42,784 nucleotides of DNA from Myxococcaceae bacterium (GTDB taxonomy: Bacteria; Myxococcota_A; Polyangia; Polyangiales; Ga0077539), in contig JAQBQI010000496.1 in assembly GCA_028287085.1 (NCBI GenBank), positions 1 to 42,784 on the forward strand, read 5' to 3'. The notes under the pieces are model-generated. The model worked only from the letters and a program-made list of their open reading frames with translations. It did not search any database and was not told the origin of the DNA. The position numbers and the translations under genes were made by a program. Shown in pieces: positions 7,850-15,382 of the stretch. How positions within the stretch are numbered: the first letter of the stretch is position 1; the number at the start of each line of letters is the position of its first letter.

Positions 7850-8710
7850 ATGGAGAGCGTTCAAGTCAGGGACTGGGGACACGTCGGCTGCGAGTTCGTG
7901 GACCTCTCGGTGAGGAAGGCGCTGGTCGGTTACGCCCTCAGCGCGAAGTTCGGCCTGCAGGGGCCGAGGCACGGCGCGCGGGATCACCGCGACCTGACGG
8001 GGGTCGCCGGCGAACTGTCGCTCGGGAACGGCGACGTCGTCTGCCGCCTGGAGCACCAGGGTTCCTTCGTCCGTATCCACGCCAACAGCCCCGCCACCTT
8101 CGAGATGGCGGGGCATGTCGACCACGCCCACCTGGAGGCGATCGAGGCGCGTCGGAGCGGCGGGGACATCGCGTGGAAGGCGCGGTTCTGGGGGCTCGTC
8201 TTCACGCCCGATCGGCCGGATTCGTTCCAGACCCCGCCTTGCGCGCTGGCCGTCCCCCAGAGCGAGTGGGTCAAGGCCCTCGCCGCCGCCCAGTGGTCGA
8301 GGCTCATGCTGATCGAGGTGCCGATGCCCGACCCGCAAGACCATCCGGAGATGGCCCGGGCCCTGGGGTTCCTGGCCCAGGCCCGGGAGCGCCTCGGCCG
8401 CGGCGAATACAGGGGGGCGGTGGCCCACTGCCGCGAGGCCCTGGAGGCCCTCGGCCACGCGAAGAAGGACCCGGGCTCGCAGAACTTCCCGGTCAAGGAG
8501 GGGGACCTGTTCGCCCACAACCGGGGCAAGACCAAGGAGGAGCGCTTCCAGCTCCTGCGCTTCGCGGCGAGGGTCGTCACCCACCCGGCGCACCACGCGG
8601 GCAAGGAGCCCGAGGCCGGCGTGCCCGACGTCGAATACGACCGGGCGGACGCGTACGCGATCGTGATGCACGTGGCGATGCTCATCGCCCAGGCGAGCAG
8701 GCGGCCGTAG
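7850..8710 (+). CDS. Hypothetical protein with helical C-terminal domain
   Basis: The product is about 286 residues and starts MESVQVRDWGHVG; a GGGGAGG ribosome binding site lies about 6 bases upstream. The N-terminal 150 residues look like an alpha/beta or beta-rich domain (GELSLGNGDVVCRLEHQGSF, FWGLVFTPDRPDS). The C-terminal part is helical: LGRGEYRGAVAHCREALEAL, then KTKEERFQLLRFAARVVTHP and DRADAYAIVMHVAMLIAQAS. That arrangement resembles HEPN or abortive-infection C-terminal helical domains, though no catalytic RxxxxH motif can be pointed to with confidence. It is followed 47 bases later by another unknown gene in the same direction, so the two probably form an operon. Confidence 0.75.
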   Translation: MESVQVRDWGHVGCEFVDLSVRKALVGYALSAKFGLQGPRHGARDHRDLTGVAGELSLGNGDVVCRLEHQGSFVRIHANSPATFEMAGHVDHAHLEAIEARRSGGDIAWKARFWGLVFTPDRPDSFQTPPCALAVPQSEWVKALAAAQWSRLMLIEVPMPDPQDHPEMARALGFLAQARERLGRGEYRGAVAHCREALEALGHAKKDPGSQNFPVKEGDLFAHNRGKTKEERFQLLRFAARVVTHPAHHAGKEPEAGVPDVEYDRADAYAIVMHVAMLIAQASRRP

Positions 8711-8757
8711 GGGCCATGGCGGCCCGCCGCGCCCCCGACAGGAACGAGGTTTCCCCC

Positions 8758-9789
8758 ATGTCGCGACTCCCCAGCCTCCGGCGCCAGGCCGACGGGATCC
8801 TGAGCCAGACGTCCGCCGACTCCCCCGGACGGCTCGAGACGCTCCTCGGCGCCGCATGCTCCAGCGCGGGCGCGGGGGCTGACCCGTGGGTCCGGGCCGT
8901 GATTCCCGCCGACGAGATGGCGGCTGGAGAGTTTCGGCGGATGGTCGCCGGCTACAACGAGATCTGGGAACGCGCGCGGACGGAGGCCTTGCAGGCGTCC
9001 TCCGCCTCGCTGGCGCCGCGCCTCTTCCAGATGGACCTGGCGGCGTCCATCCTCGGCGACTTCCTCTGGATGCTGGACCTCCGCGAGAAGCACGGCCAGC
9101 CGATCCTCTGGGACCGCGCGCGGCCCCCCGGGGAGGCGCCGCCGACGGCCCTCCTCCAGCTCTTGTTCGCCCACTTGACGAACACGACCGTCGCGCTCCG
9201 CCGCCTCGTCGCCGAGGGCATGACCCTCCCCGCGAAGGTCCTCTTCCGGCAGCTGAGCGAGCTCGGGGACATGACGCTCGCGCTCGCCGCCGACTTCGCG
9301 TTCTTCGGGCACTACCGAGCCTGGACCCAGTCCCCGGACCAGAGCTACGCGCACTGGAAGAAGCACCTCGCCCCGAAGAAGGCGCGGGCGGCGGTCGCCG
9401 CGCTGACCGCGCGGATGGGCTTCGACGGCGCCACGCGGTCGGCGATGGAGGAGCACCGCGCCGGACGCTACGCCTGGCTCTCGGGCTCCGAGCACTCCAA
9501 CCCGGTGGCGCTCCTCGTCGACGGCATCGCGTCGTCGGAAGACGCCCCGCCGCACGGCTCGCTGCTCGGCGGGCGGGCCGGCGCGGCGCACCGGGTCCTC
9601 GCCGAGCACGTGAACTACTTCCACTACGAGTTCGTCTCGCTCGCGATCACGCTGCTGATCCGCGAGCACGGATGGACCATGCCCGCCGGGGAGCGGGCGG
9701 CCGCCGAGATGGTCTACCGGTGGAGGGTTTTACAGTCGCTGTACGTGCTCGGCGAGGCCGTCGCCGACCGTGCCGGGGACACGGGCTGA
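8758..9789 (+). CDS. Hypothetical helical protein (DUF5677-like in appearance)
   Basis: The product is about 343 residues. The start MSRLPSLRRQADG was chosen because GAACGAGG lies upstream; an ATG 42 bases earlier (MAARRAPDRNE) is possible. The protein is almost entirely helical. The segment TTVALRRLVAEGMTLPAKVL followed by FRQLSELGDMTLALAADFAF has the arrangement seen in DUF5677-type proteins, whose function is not settled. Later conserved-looking residues include EHSNPVALLVDG and HVNYFHYEF, where clustered His and Asn could form an active site. The close preceding gene suggests joint function. The resemblance is from memory and should be treated as a hypothesis. Confidence 0.75.
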   Translation: MSRLPSLRRQADGILSQTSADSPGRLETLLGAACSSAGAGADPWVRAVIPADEMAAGEFRRMVAGYNEIWERARTEALQASSASLAPRLFQMDLAASILGDFLWMLDLREKHGQPILWDRARPPGEAPPTALLQLLFAHLTNTTVALRRLVAEGMTLPAKVLFRQLSELGDMTLALAADFAFFGHYRAWTQSPDQSYAHWKKHLAPKKARAAVAALTARMGFDGATRSAMEEHRAGRYAWLSGSEHSNPVALLVDGIASSEDAPPHGSLLGGRAGAAHRVLAEHVNYFHYEFVSLAITLLIREHGWTMPAGERAAAEMVYRWRVLQSLYVLGEAVADRAGDTG

Positions 9790-10360
9790 ACCGAGCGGCG
9801 CCGACGGCGTTGTCGGAGCGCGGCCGGGGCGGGACTTCATGCGGCCAGAGTCCGGGTGGGGCGACTGCGCGGCCGGGTCAGCGCGGCTCGCCAAGCCGGC
9901 GCATGCAGCGGAATCCGATGCACGGGGAGCCGGGCGTCAGCGTGGACGTGCGGTTGTTCGGGGGCACAATCCGGCGCGAGCGCAAGTGACGCGCACCGCC
10001 GGGTCGAGGGTGCACGGCGCCGTCCCCCAGGGCCCGCGATTCATCCTCACAGACGCGCGCTCGGCCGGGCTGGTGAGGCGCCCCTGCAAGGTCACGTCGC
10101 CGCTGGCTTCGGGGACAGGCGACGCGGCGTCGAGGTCGACGTGGCGCGGGATCATCGCGAAATGGTCGCCCGCGCGAAGGTTCCGCCGAGATCGATCAGC
10201 ACGGGGAGCTGTCGGACCGTGTCGTCGATCGACCGCGTGACCGCGGGGATCACCTGGGCAGCACGTCGACGTCTCGAGCCCACCACGGGGGAGCTCGCGG
10301 CGGCCGCATGACTTACTCTCAACACGAACCGCGAAGTGTCGGCCAAGGTGGGTCAGTTTA
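9790..10360. other. Convergent intergenic stretch, no gene recognised
   Basis: The stretch lies between the plus-strand hypothetical gene and the 3' end of the SMC/S24 fusion gene. No frame has a natural protein composition or a start signal, and no strong terminator hairpin with a T-run is seen. It ends at a sequence resembling insertion-element ends (see the repeat at 10361-10374). Confidence 0.4.
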
Positions 10361-10374
10361 GGTGGCCAAGGACA
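10361..10374 (+). repeat. 14-bp direct repeat, left copy
   Basis: GGTGGCCAAGGACA occurs here and again at 14470-14483, just outside each end of the SMC/S24 fusion gene. Here it is followed by ACCTGGCCAC, giving a GTGGCCA/TGGCCAC inverted pair, and preceded by GGCCAAGGTGGGTCAGTTTA. Clusters of such GGTGGCC words are common at the ends of IS21-type elements, so this may be a decayed element end. Confidence 0.45.
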
Positions 10375-10419
10375 ACCTGGCCACGAACTCAGCGGGCAAC
10401 CACGCACCGCCTGGGTGCG

Positions 10420-13400
10420 TCACTCATCCGGAAAGCGCTGCGGGTCGTCGTCGAGGACGGTCGCGTCGAACAGGACCCCGCGCACGCGCCTCACGCTCGC
10501 GACGCGCTCCCTCGGTACGACGATCGGCTCGTGCGGCTCGACGGGGTTCGGGCTGACCAGGACCACCTGGTCCTTGTTGACGAAGACCCGCTTGATGACG
10601 TTGCCCACGTGGGCCTCGGTCGTCTCGACGACAAACAGTCCCCCGCGCGGCAAGGCATCGAGCCTCTCCTCGGCGCTTCCCACGAGAACGACCTGACCGT
10701 CCCTCGCGATCGGCTCCATGCTCGATCCCCTGATCCGGATGCCCTCCCCGTCCGCGACCAAGGTGTCCTTGAACGCTCCGTGGGGGCTCCACTCTCGCGA
10801 AGGGTCCCGGACGTCCAGTTGCCGATGCCCCAGGGGCTGAGCGACCACCCCAAGGACCTTCCGGATCGCGCAGTCCTCGCGGGGTACCATCACCGCCCGC
10901 GCGCTCGAGAGCGGATTGATGGCCTCGAGCAGCCACTGGTCGCCCGAGGACCAGACCCGGCGCAGATAGCAGTTCTTCGCGCGGTCATAGACCGCCGCCA
11001 AGTCGCCATCCCCGACCTCCACATCCTCATCCGCGACGAGGGCCCAGTCCCCCCGGTCGGCGACGGGCAGCAACGCGTCAGTGCCGACGAGCACCGCCTC
11101 CCGGGAGCGGAACTCGGCCGCTTCCGTAGGCGTCCCGAAGTCCACCACGAGGCCGTGCGTCTGCGCCGCCGCCGTGCCGACCAGTCGGAACCGGAGGCGG
11201 TCGGGCGCCCCGTCCGGCTTCTTCGCGGCGGGAAAGTGCAGCGGAGGGGCGGGCGCTCTCGGGCGGGGGTCGGGCGCTATGGCAGGCGGGGCCGCGCTGT
11301 GAGCCGCCCGGCGAAGTTCGCGCCCATGGCGCCGCAGGCGCTCGACCTCGTTGCGGAACGTCACGTCGAGTTCCTTCAGATGCGCCAGGCATTTCCGTGC
11401 GTCGTGCGGGCTCACGTCCGCCTCCGTGGGCCCGTGGGATCCGGGGTCGAGAACCACGGTGACGTCCTTGTGTTGCAGCCCGTGCGCGATCGTCTCCTGG
11501 TGCTTGTGCGCGAGCGGGTGGGGCTTCGCGAACGTCGAGTAGGCCCTTAGCGACTCGCTGAGCTGCTTCTGGTTGAAGAACGGCGTCGGGCTGTGAGAGT
11601 CGAGCACGACCAGGAGGTCCTCGCGGTACTTCCGCATCTCGTTCGCGGCGGCCTGCCACGTTCCTTCGAGCAACGCCTCCGCTCGCTTCAGCCGGTCCCC
11701 GTCGCGGAAGGTCATTGTGAAGCCCGGCCGGCGGGGGTTGATTTCCAGCACCCTGCCGACGTGGAAGTCGCTGCGGCAGCGATTCAGGTAATGCAACTGG
11801 TGGGTCGCCACGATGAACTGGGTGGTCTCCAGCGCCGGCTGCAGGAGGTGGTTCGACCACTCCCTCCGGTTGTCCTCGTCGAGCGAGAGGATCGGGTCGT
11901 CCATGAGGACGAACCCGAGGCCGTGGGGGTGCTTGGCGAGGATCGCGAAGTAGAACGCGAGTGCGAGTGCGCGGAGCTGGCCGGTGTTAGAGAAGTGCTG
12001 CCCGGCGACTTCGAAGCGTCCCGTCTTCAGGATCGCCTCAACCGACCGGTCCTTCCTGCCGATCTCGATCCGGCTCGGCGAGAGGTGGGTGTTCGGGGAA
12101 AAGTAGAGCGTCCCGAAGTGGGCGATGGTGGTCGCCTCGATCTCGCCGAAGGCCTTGGTGACCACCGCGTTTGCGTAGTCCCTCAGGGGCTTGATCTCGC
12201 TCAGCGCCGCCTTCATCTCGTCGATGGCCGCGACGCCCCGCTCGAGCTTCGCGAGCTCGCCCCGCTCCTTCACCGCCGCGACGAGCCCGGCGTGAACGGC
12301 GGAGACGGGCCGCGCGTCCTCGGCCGCGGTCCTCCCGCGCCCGAGCGTGATCAGCAGCGAGGGCTCTGCCGTTCCGTCGGTCGCTGTCACCAACTGCCGG
12401 AGGCGCGCCTCGATGTCCGGTAGGTGAGCCTCCGCCCAGCGCAGCAGCGAGACGCCCCGGCGTGCCCGATGGACGTGGGCGAGGAAGCCCGTCGCCGCGC
12501 CTGCGAAAGCGGCCCCGGCGCCCGCCGGCAGGAGCACGTCCTCCGCAAAGTCGACGGCCGGGAGTTCGCGGACGACGCCCGCGATGCCCTCGGCCGTCCG
12601 GGCCGTGACAGGCGCCAGGATCGGGTCGAAGCGGCGCAGCAATGCCGACCAGTCGGCGCGCAGCAATGCCCCGGGGTCCCGCTCTCCGTGGGCGAGGACG
12701 CTGGGGGGTGCGGCGTCGCCGAGCTCGGAGGTCAACGTCTGGAAGAACGCCGTCAGGCCCTCGCGGAGGTCGTCTGAGGCGCCCGCCAGCTGGGCCAGAT
12801 CCTGCGCCACGTCCAGTCCCCGGACCGACTGCTCGCAGACCGGACACTGCCCGTCCTCAGGGCGGTAGTAGCGGGCCACTTGAATGAGGAGCGGCTTGCG
12901 ACTCCCCGCCTTCGTCTCCTCGAGCCACCACGCATGCCGCTCGGCGATGCGCGCCCTCGCGCACCCGACGAACGCGTCGAGCGCGATCGCCAGCTGGTCG
13001 ATCGCGGTGGACGAGCTGACGCCGCCATCCGCTGGGACGACCGCGGCGGTCCGAAGCGCGGCGCACCCGCGGAAGACCTCCTCCCACGGCCCGTCGAGCA
13101 GCCTTACGGCGTCGACGAGGGCGTCGGCGAGACCGGTGGGCGCGGATCCCTCAGGGACATCGAGTCCGATGAGGGAGGCGAGCTGTCCGAGGGCGTCGGT
13201 CGATGCGGCCTCGGCCTGCCGTGCGAGCTCTTCCAACGCTTCGACCGTCGGCGCGTCGCCGAGCGCCAGCTGAGCCAGTCGCCCGCGCAGGGCGTGGCCC
13301 TCCCGCAAGCCCTCCTGCAGCCCGAGCAGGTGGGTGCGGCGCGCTTCGCGCTTCGCTTCCGCTTGGCGCTGCTCGTCCGTCGCCACCCGCGTCAGGTTGG

Positions 13401-14289
13401 GGGTCAGGCTCGCCGCGAGCGCGCCCACGTCATCGAGCCCCTCGAAGCCGAGGAGCATCGCGAGGAGATGCTGCACCCCCGTCGCTCCGCGCAGGCTCTT
13501 GTGGCTGAACATCGCGGCCGCGGAGAGGGACAGCTGGAGGTCGAGGGGGGTGATCCCGTGCGCGGCCAGCGAGGGGCACGGCCTCCAGCTCTCGCCGTCG
13601 GGGCTCTCCTCAAGCCCGCCGTGGTGGCGCCTGCGGAGGAAGAGTTCGTCCCCGCCGTCGGCGGCCAGTCGGAGCTGGGCCCAGCAGTCGGGCGCCACCG
13701 TCGCGGGGTCCTCTTCACCCGGCAGCGTATGGATGACCGGCCAGTCCCTCACCTTGGACGGGCCCGCCTCGCGGTCACCCCGCGCGTAGAGTGGGACCGC
13801 GGCGACCTCCTCCTCCCCGTCAGTGACGACCTTGCCGGTCAGAACCCACGCGATGGCGTTGAGCAGACTGCTCTTGCCGCTCCCATTGGTCCCGTAGAGC
13901 AGCGTGGGATGGCCGTCCAAGGACCACTCGAAGGGCACACCCAGGGGGGCGATCCCCCGGATCGATTGGCACGAGAGGCGGCGCACGCGCCACCGCCGGG
14001 GCGCCGGCCCGGGCGGCGTCTCATCCGGCGCCTCGAGAGGACGGGCCTTGGGGGTGCGGGGCGCTGCAGGCTCGGCCTCCTCGTTGGCGGCGATGTAGAA
14101 CTGCCGGGCCGTCCTGCCCTGCTCGGCGCCCTTCGACGCAAGCTCCTTGCGTCGAGTCCAAAGGACCGAAAGGAGGCGCCGGGCGTTGGGGCTCAGCGCC
14201 CCGACCTCCGCCAGGCCGCACGTTAGCTTCCGGCCGTTGTACAGGTCCATGATCGCGGCTTCGGCTGGATTCGATCGATCGGTCAGCAT
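10420..14289 (-). CDS. SMC/Rad50-like ATPase fused to tandem S24 (LexA-like) domains
   Basis: The 1289-residue product has a Walker A at 133-140 (GTNGSGKS), a zinc-hook-like CPVC at 482-485, an ABC-signature-like segment near 768-778 (NTGQLRALALA), Walker B at about 792-805 (GFVLMDDPILSLDE) and an H-loop His at about 830 (FIVATHQ). This is the full ATP-binding head of an SMC/RecN/Rad50-type protein. Residues about 1062-1152 form an S24-like fold in which the catalytic Ser motif reads GTDALLP and the Lys position reads YLRRV, probably inactive. Residues about 1178-1275 form a second copy with GSSMEP (Ser 1190) and VIKRVF (Lys 1233), as in LexA and UmuD. No helix-turn-helix was recognised in the first 100 residues. 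The ATG at MLTDRSN was chosen because a promoter lies just upstream. The frame continues further upstream with chance composition. A role in DNA-damage or phage sensing is inference. Confidence 0.93.
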   Translation of the reverse strand: MLTDRSNPAEAAIMDLYNGRKLTCGLAEVGALSPNARRLLSVLWTRRKELASKGAEQGRTARQFYIAANEEAEPAAPRTPKARPLEAPDETPPGPAPRRWRVRRLSCQSIRGIAPLGVPFEWSLDGHPTLLYGTNGSGKSSLLNAIAWVLTGKVVTDGEEEVAAVPLYARGDREAGPSKVRDWPVIHTLPGEEDPATVAPDCWAQLRLAADGGDELFLRRRHHGGLEESPDGESWRPCPSLAAHGITPLDLQLSLSAAAMFSHKSLRGATGVQHLLAMLLGFEGLDDVGALAASLTPNLTRVATDEQRQAEAKREARRTHLLGLQEGLREGHALRGRLAQLALGDAPTVEALEELARQAEAASTDALGQLASLIGLDVPEGSAPTGLADALVDAVRLLDGPWEEVFRGCAALRTAAVVPADGGVSSSTAIDQLAIALDAFVGCARARIAERHAWWLEETKAGSRKPLLIQVARYYRPEDGQCPVCEQSVRGLDVAQDLAQLAGASDDLREGLTAFFQTLTSELGDAAPPSVLAHGERDPGALLRADWSALLRRFDPILAPVTARTAEGIAGVVRELPAVDFAEDVLLPAGAGAAFAGAATGFLAHVHRARRGVSLLRWAEAHLPDIEARLRQLVTATDGTAEPSLLITLGRGRTAAEDARPVSAVHAGLVAAVKERGELAKLERGVAAIDEMKAALSEIKPLRDYANAVVTKAFGEIEATTIAHFGTLYFSPNTHLSPSRIEIGRKDRSVEAILKTGRFEVAGQHFSNTGQLRALALAFYFAILAKHPHGLGFVLMDDPILSLDEDNRREWSNHLLQPALETTQFIVATHQLHYLNRCRSDFHVGRVLEINPRRPGFTMTFRDGDRLKRAEALLEGTWQAAANEMRKYREDLLVVLDSHSPTPFFNQKQLSESLRAYSTFAKPHPLAHKHQETIAHGLQHKDVTVVLDPGSHGPTEADVSPHDARKCLAHLKELDVTFRNEVERLRRHGRELRRAAHSAAPPAIAPDPRPRAPAPPLHFPAAKKPDGAPDRLRFRLVGTAAAQTHGLVVDFGTPTEAAEFRSREAVLVGTDALLPVADRGDWALVADEDVEVGDGDLAAVYDRAKNCYLRRVWSSGDQWLLEAINPLSSARAVMVPREDCAIRKVLGVVAQPLGHRQLDVRDPSREWSPHGAFKDTLVADGEGIRIRGSSMEPIARDGQVVLVGSAEERLDALPRGGLFVVETTEAHVGNVIKRVFVNKDQVVLVSPNPVEPHEPIVVPRERVASVRRVRGVLFDATVLDDDPQRFPDE

Positions 14290-14320
14290 GGTACCCCCAT
14301 GGCTCTCGGAGCCCATCGCC

Positions 14321-14349
14321 CCTCTACCCAATCGCGACGATCGTCGCAA
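14321..14349 (-). promoter_or_regulatory. Candidate promoter and palindromic operator of the SMC/S24 gene
   Basis: The minus strand reads TTGCGA (14349-14344), 17 bases, then TAGAGG (14326-14321), a weak sigma-70-type promoter that would start transcription about 25 bases before the chosen ATG. A perfect 14-base palindrome, GCGACGATCGTCGC (14334-14347), overlaps the -35 and spacer. S24-domain proteins of the LexA/CI type bind such palindromes to repress promoters, so this is a plausible autoregulatory site. Whether this protein binds DNA by itself is not shown by the sequence. Confidence 0.45.
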
Positions 14350-14415
14350 TCGAGCGCGCACGCCACGCCGCTCGGTCCGGCATCGCAGGCGCGGGTGAGG
14401 TTCCCCCGGTTTGGT

Positions 14416-14460
14416 GGGTCTCCCGCGCGTACTCCGCTTCACGCGAAGCGTGGGAGACCC
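14416..14460 (+). repeat. Inverted repeat resembling an IS end
   Basis: GGGTCTCCCGC (14416-14426) and GCGTGGGAGACCC (14448-14460) form a near-perfect inverted repeat around an inner CGCTTC/GAAGCG hairpin. A related sequence, TTCACGCAAAGTGCGGGAGACCC followed by an ACCGGGGGAGG run, lies beside the IS4-type transposase remnant at about 25582-25615. On the opposite strand that run matches CCCCCGGTTTGGTGGGTCTCCC here. The similarity suggests both are remnants of the same type of element end. Confidence 0.5.
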
Positions 14461-14469
14461 TGCTTTTAC

Positions 14470-14483
14470 GGTGGCCAAGGACA
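14470..14483 (+). repeat. 14-bp direct repeat, right copy
   Basis: GGTGGCCAAGGACA is identical to 10361-10374 and is preceded by TTTAC here against TTTA there. It is followed by GGTGGCCC. The pair brackets the SMC/S24 fusion gene. Confidence 0.45.
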
Positions 14484-14758
14484 GGTGGCCCGGTGATCGG
14501 CGCCCTGAACTCCTTCGCGGTGCAGTTCACATCTTCGCGCCCGAGCCCCGGCTGCGCGCCTGCCGCGCCTGCCGCTACCTCGTCGAGACGGTCGACTCGC
14601 ACGGGATGTGCGACGAGTGCGCGGCGGCCGCCGACGCCGCCGAGCTCAACGCCTGGTGCGACGCGCTGCGCGAGGCGGCGATCGCCCACCCGCTCGCCGC
14701 CGAGGCCGAGATCTCGGCCAACTCAGCCGCTCCCGCACCGGAGCGCAGCGTGATGTAG
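14471..14758 (+). CDS. Small zinc-ribbon-like protein
   Basis: The frame encodes about 95 residues from a GTG (encoding AKDRWPGDRR); the true start is uncertain because no ribosome binding site stands out. A CRACRYLVETVDSHGMCDEC stretch provides two CxxC pairs 13 residues apart, the layout of a small zinc ribbon. It is followed by an acidic Ala-rich helix (AELNAWCDALREAAIAHPLA). Such proteins often bind nucleic acid or act as adaptors. The start lies in the 14-bp repeat, so the gene may be truncated or rearranged at its 5' end. Confidence 0.45.
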   Translation: MAKDRWPGDRRPELLRGAVHIFAPEPRLRACRACRYLVETVDSHGMCDECAAAADAAELNAWCDALREAAIAHPLAAEAEISANSAAPAPERSVM

Positions 14759-14809
14759 GCGGCCTGATACGGACCGCCGCTCCGTGGCCCCGAACGGCGA
14801 CACGGCGCC

Positions 14810-15382
14810 GTGTATGCTGGCGCCGTGGCCCCGCCCGCCCCGATCCAGTACGACCTTGTAGACCTCTTCGCCGACCAGCCCGAGTGGTTCGCGCGCGAGA
14901 CCGTGCCTCATCTTCTGGCCTGGCTGCGGGAACCGAAGGCCGCGGCGACGTTCAAGCTGGTGGGCGACGGGGCGACTGAGATGCGCCTCGAATTGCGCTG
15001 GTCGGCCGCGGCGCTCGCGGCTCGCCTTCCCGGGCTCGAGGAGGAGGTGCGCCGTCTCGCCGGTGGCGAGTCAGTGCGGCTCGAGCAGACGCCGCAATAC
15101 GGCGCGTACGCCCTCGCCGGGGTCGTCGCAGCGACCGTGCTGCGCCGTCGCGTCGTAGCGCTGCGTTCATGGCTGCCGCCGGACCTGCTGTTCGACACCG
15201 CCCCGGGCGCGCTGCGCGGGATCGAGGTGGCCGGGCGATCATCGAAGGGGCTGTCGGGCCTGCGCGCGCTGGCCGTGTCGAAGTCGGCCGACTTGATCCG
15301 GTCCCCCGACGTCGCTGAGGGGTGGCTCTCGCTCTGGTGTACGATCCCTCGCGTGTCGATGCTGCTGAAGGTGATGGCGTGA
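14810..15382 (+). CDS. Hypothetical protein, first of an overlapping pair
   Basis: The product is up to 190 residues; a GTG five codons in (APPAPIQYDLVDLF) is an equally good start, and neither has a clear ribosome binding site. The protein has an N-terminal YDLVDLFADQPEWFARETVP segment, a helical middle with charged heptads, and a central hydrophobic patch (AYALAGVVAATVLRRRV). No family was recognised. Its TGA overlaps the GTG of the next gene, so the two are translationally coupled and likely act together. Confidence 0.65.
   Translation: MYAGAVAPPAPIQYDLVDLFADQPEWFARETVPHLLAWLREPKAAATFKLVGDGATEMRLELRWSAAALAARLPGLEEEVRRLAGGESVRLEQTPQYGAYALAGVVAATVLRRRVVALRSWLPPDLLFDTAPGALRGIEVAGRSSKGLSGLRALAVSKSADLIRSPDVAEGWLSLWCTIPRVSMLLKVMA

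Noticed and set aside
7984-9669. 561-residue minus-strand frame
   Set aside because: It is antisense to the two plus-strand hypothetical genes, which have better starts and natural composition.
14290-14478. N-terminal extension of the SMC/S24 protein
   Set aside because: The extension reads through the promoter, the palindrome and an IS-end-like hairpin and has chance composition.
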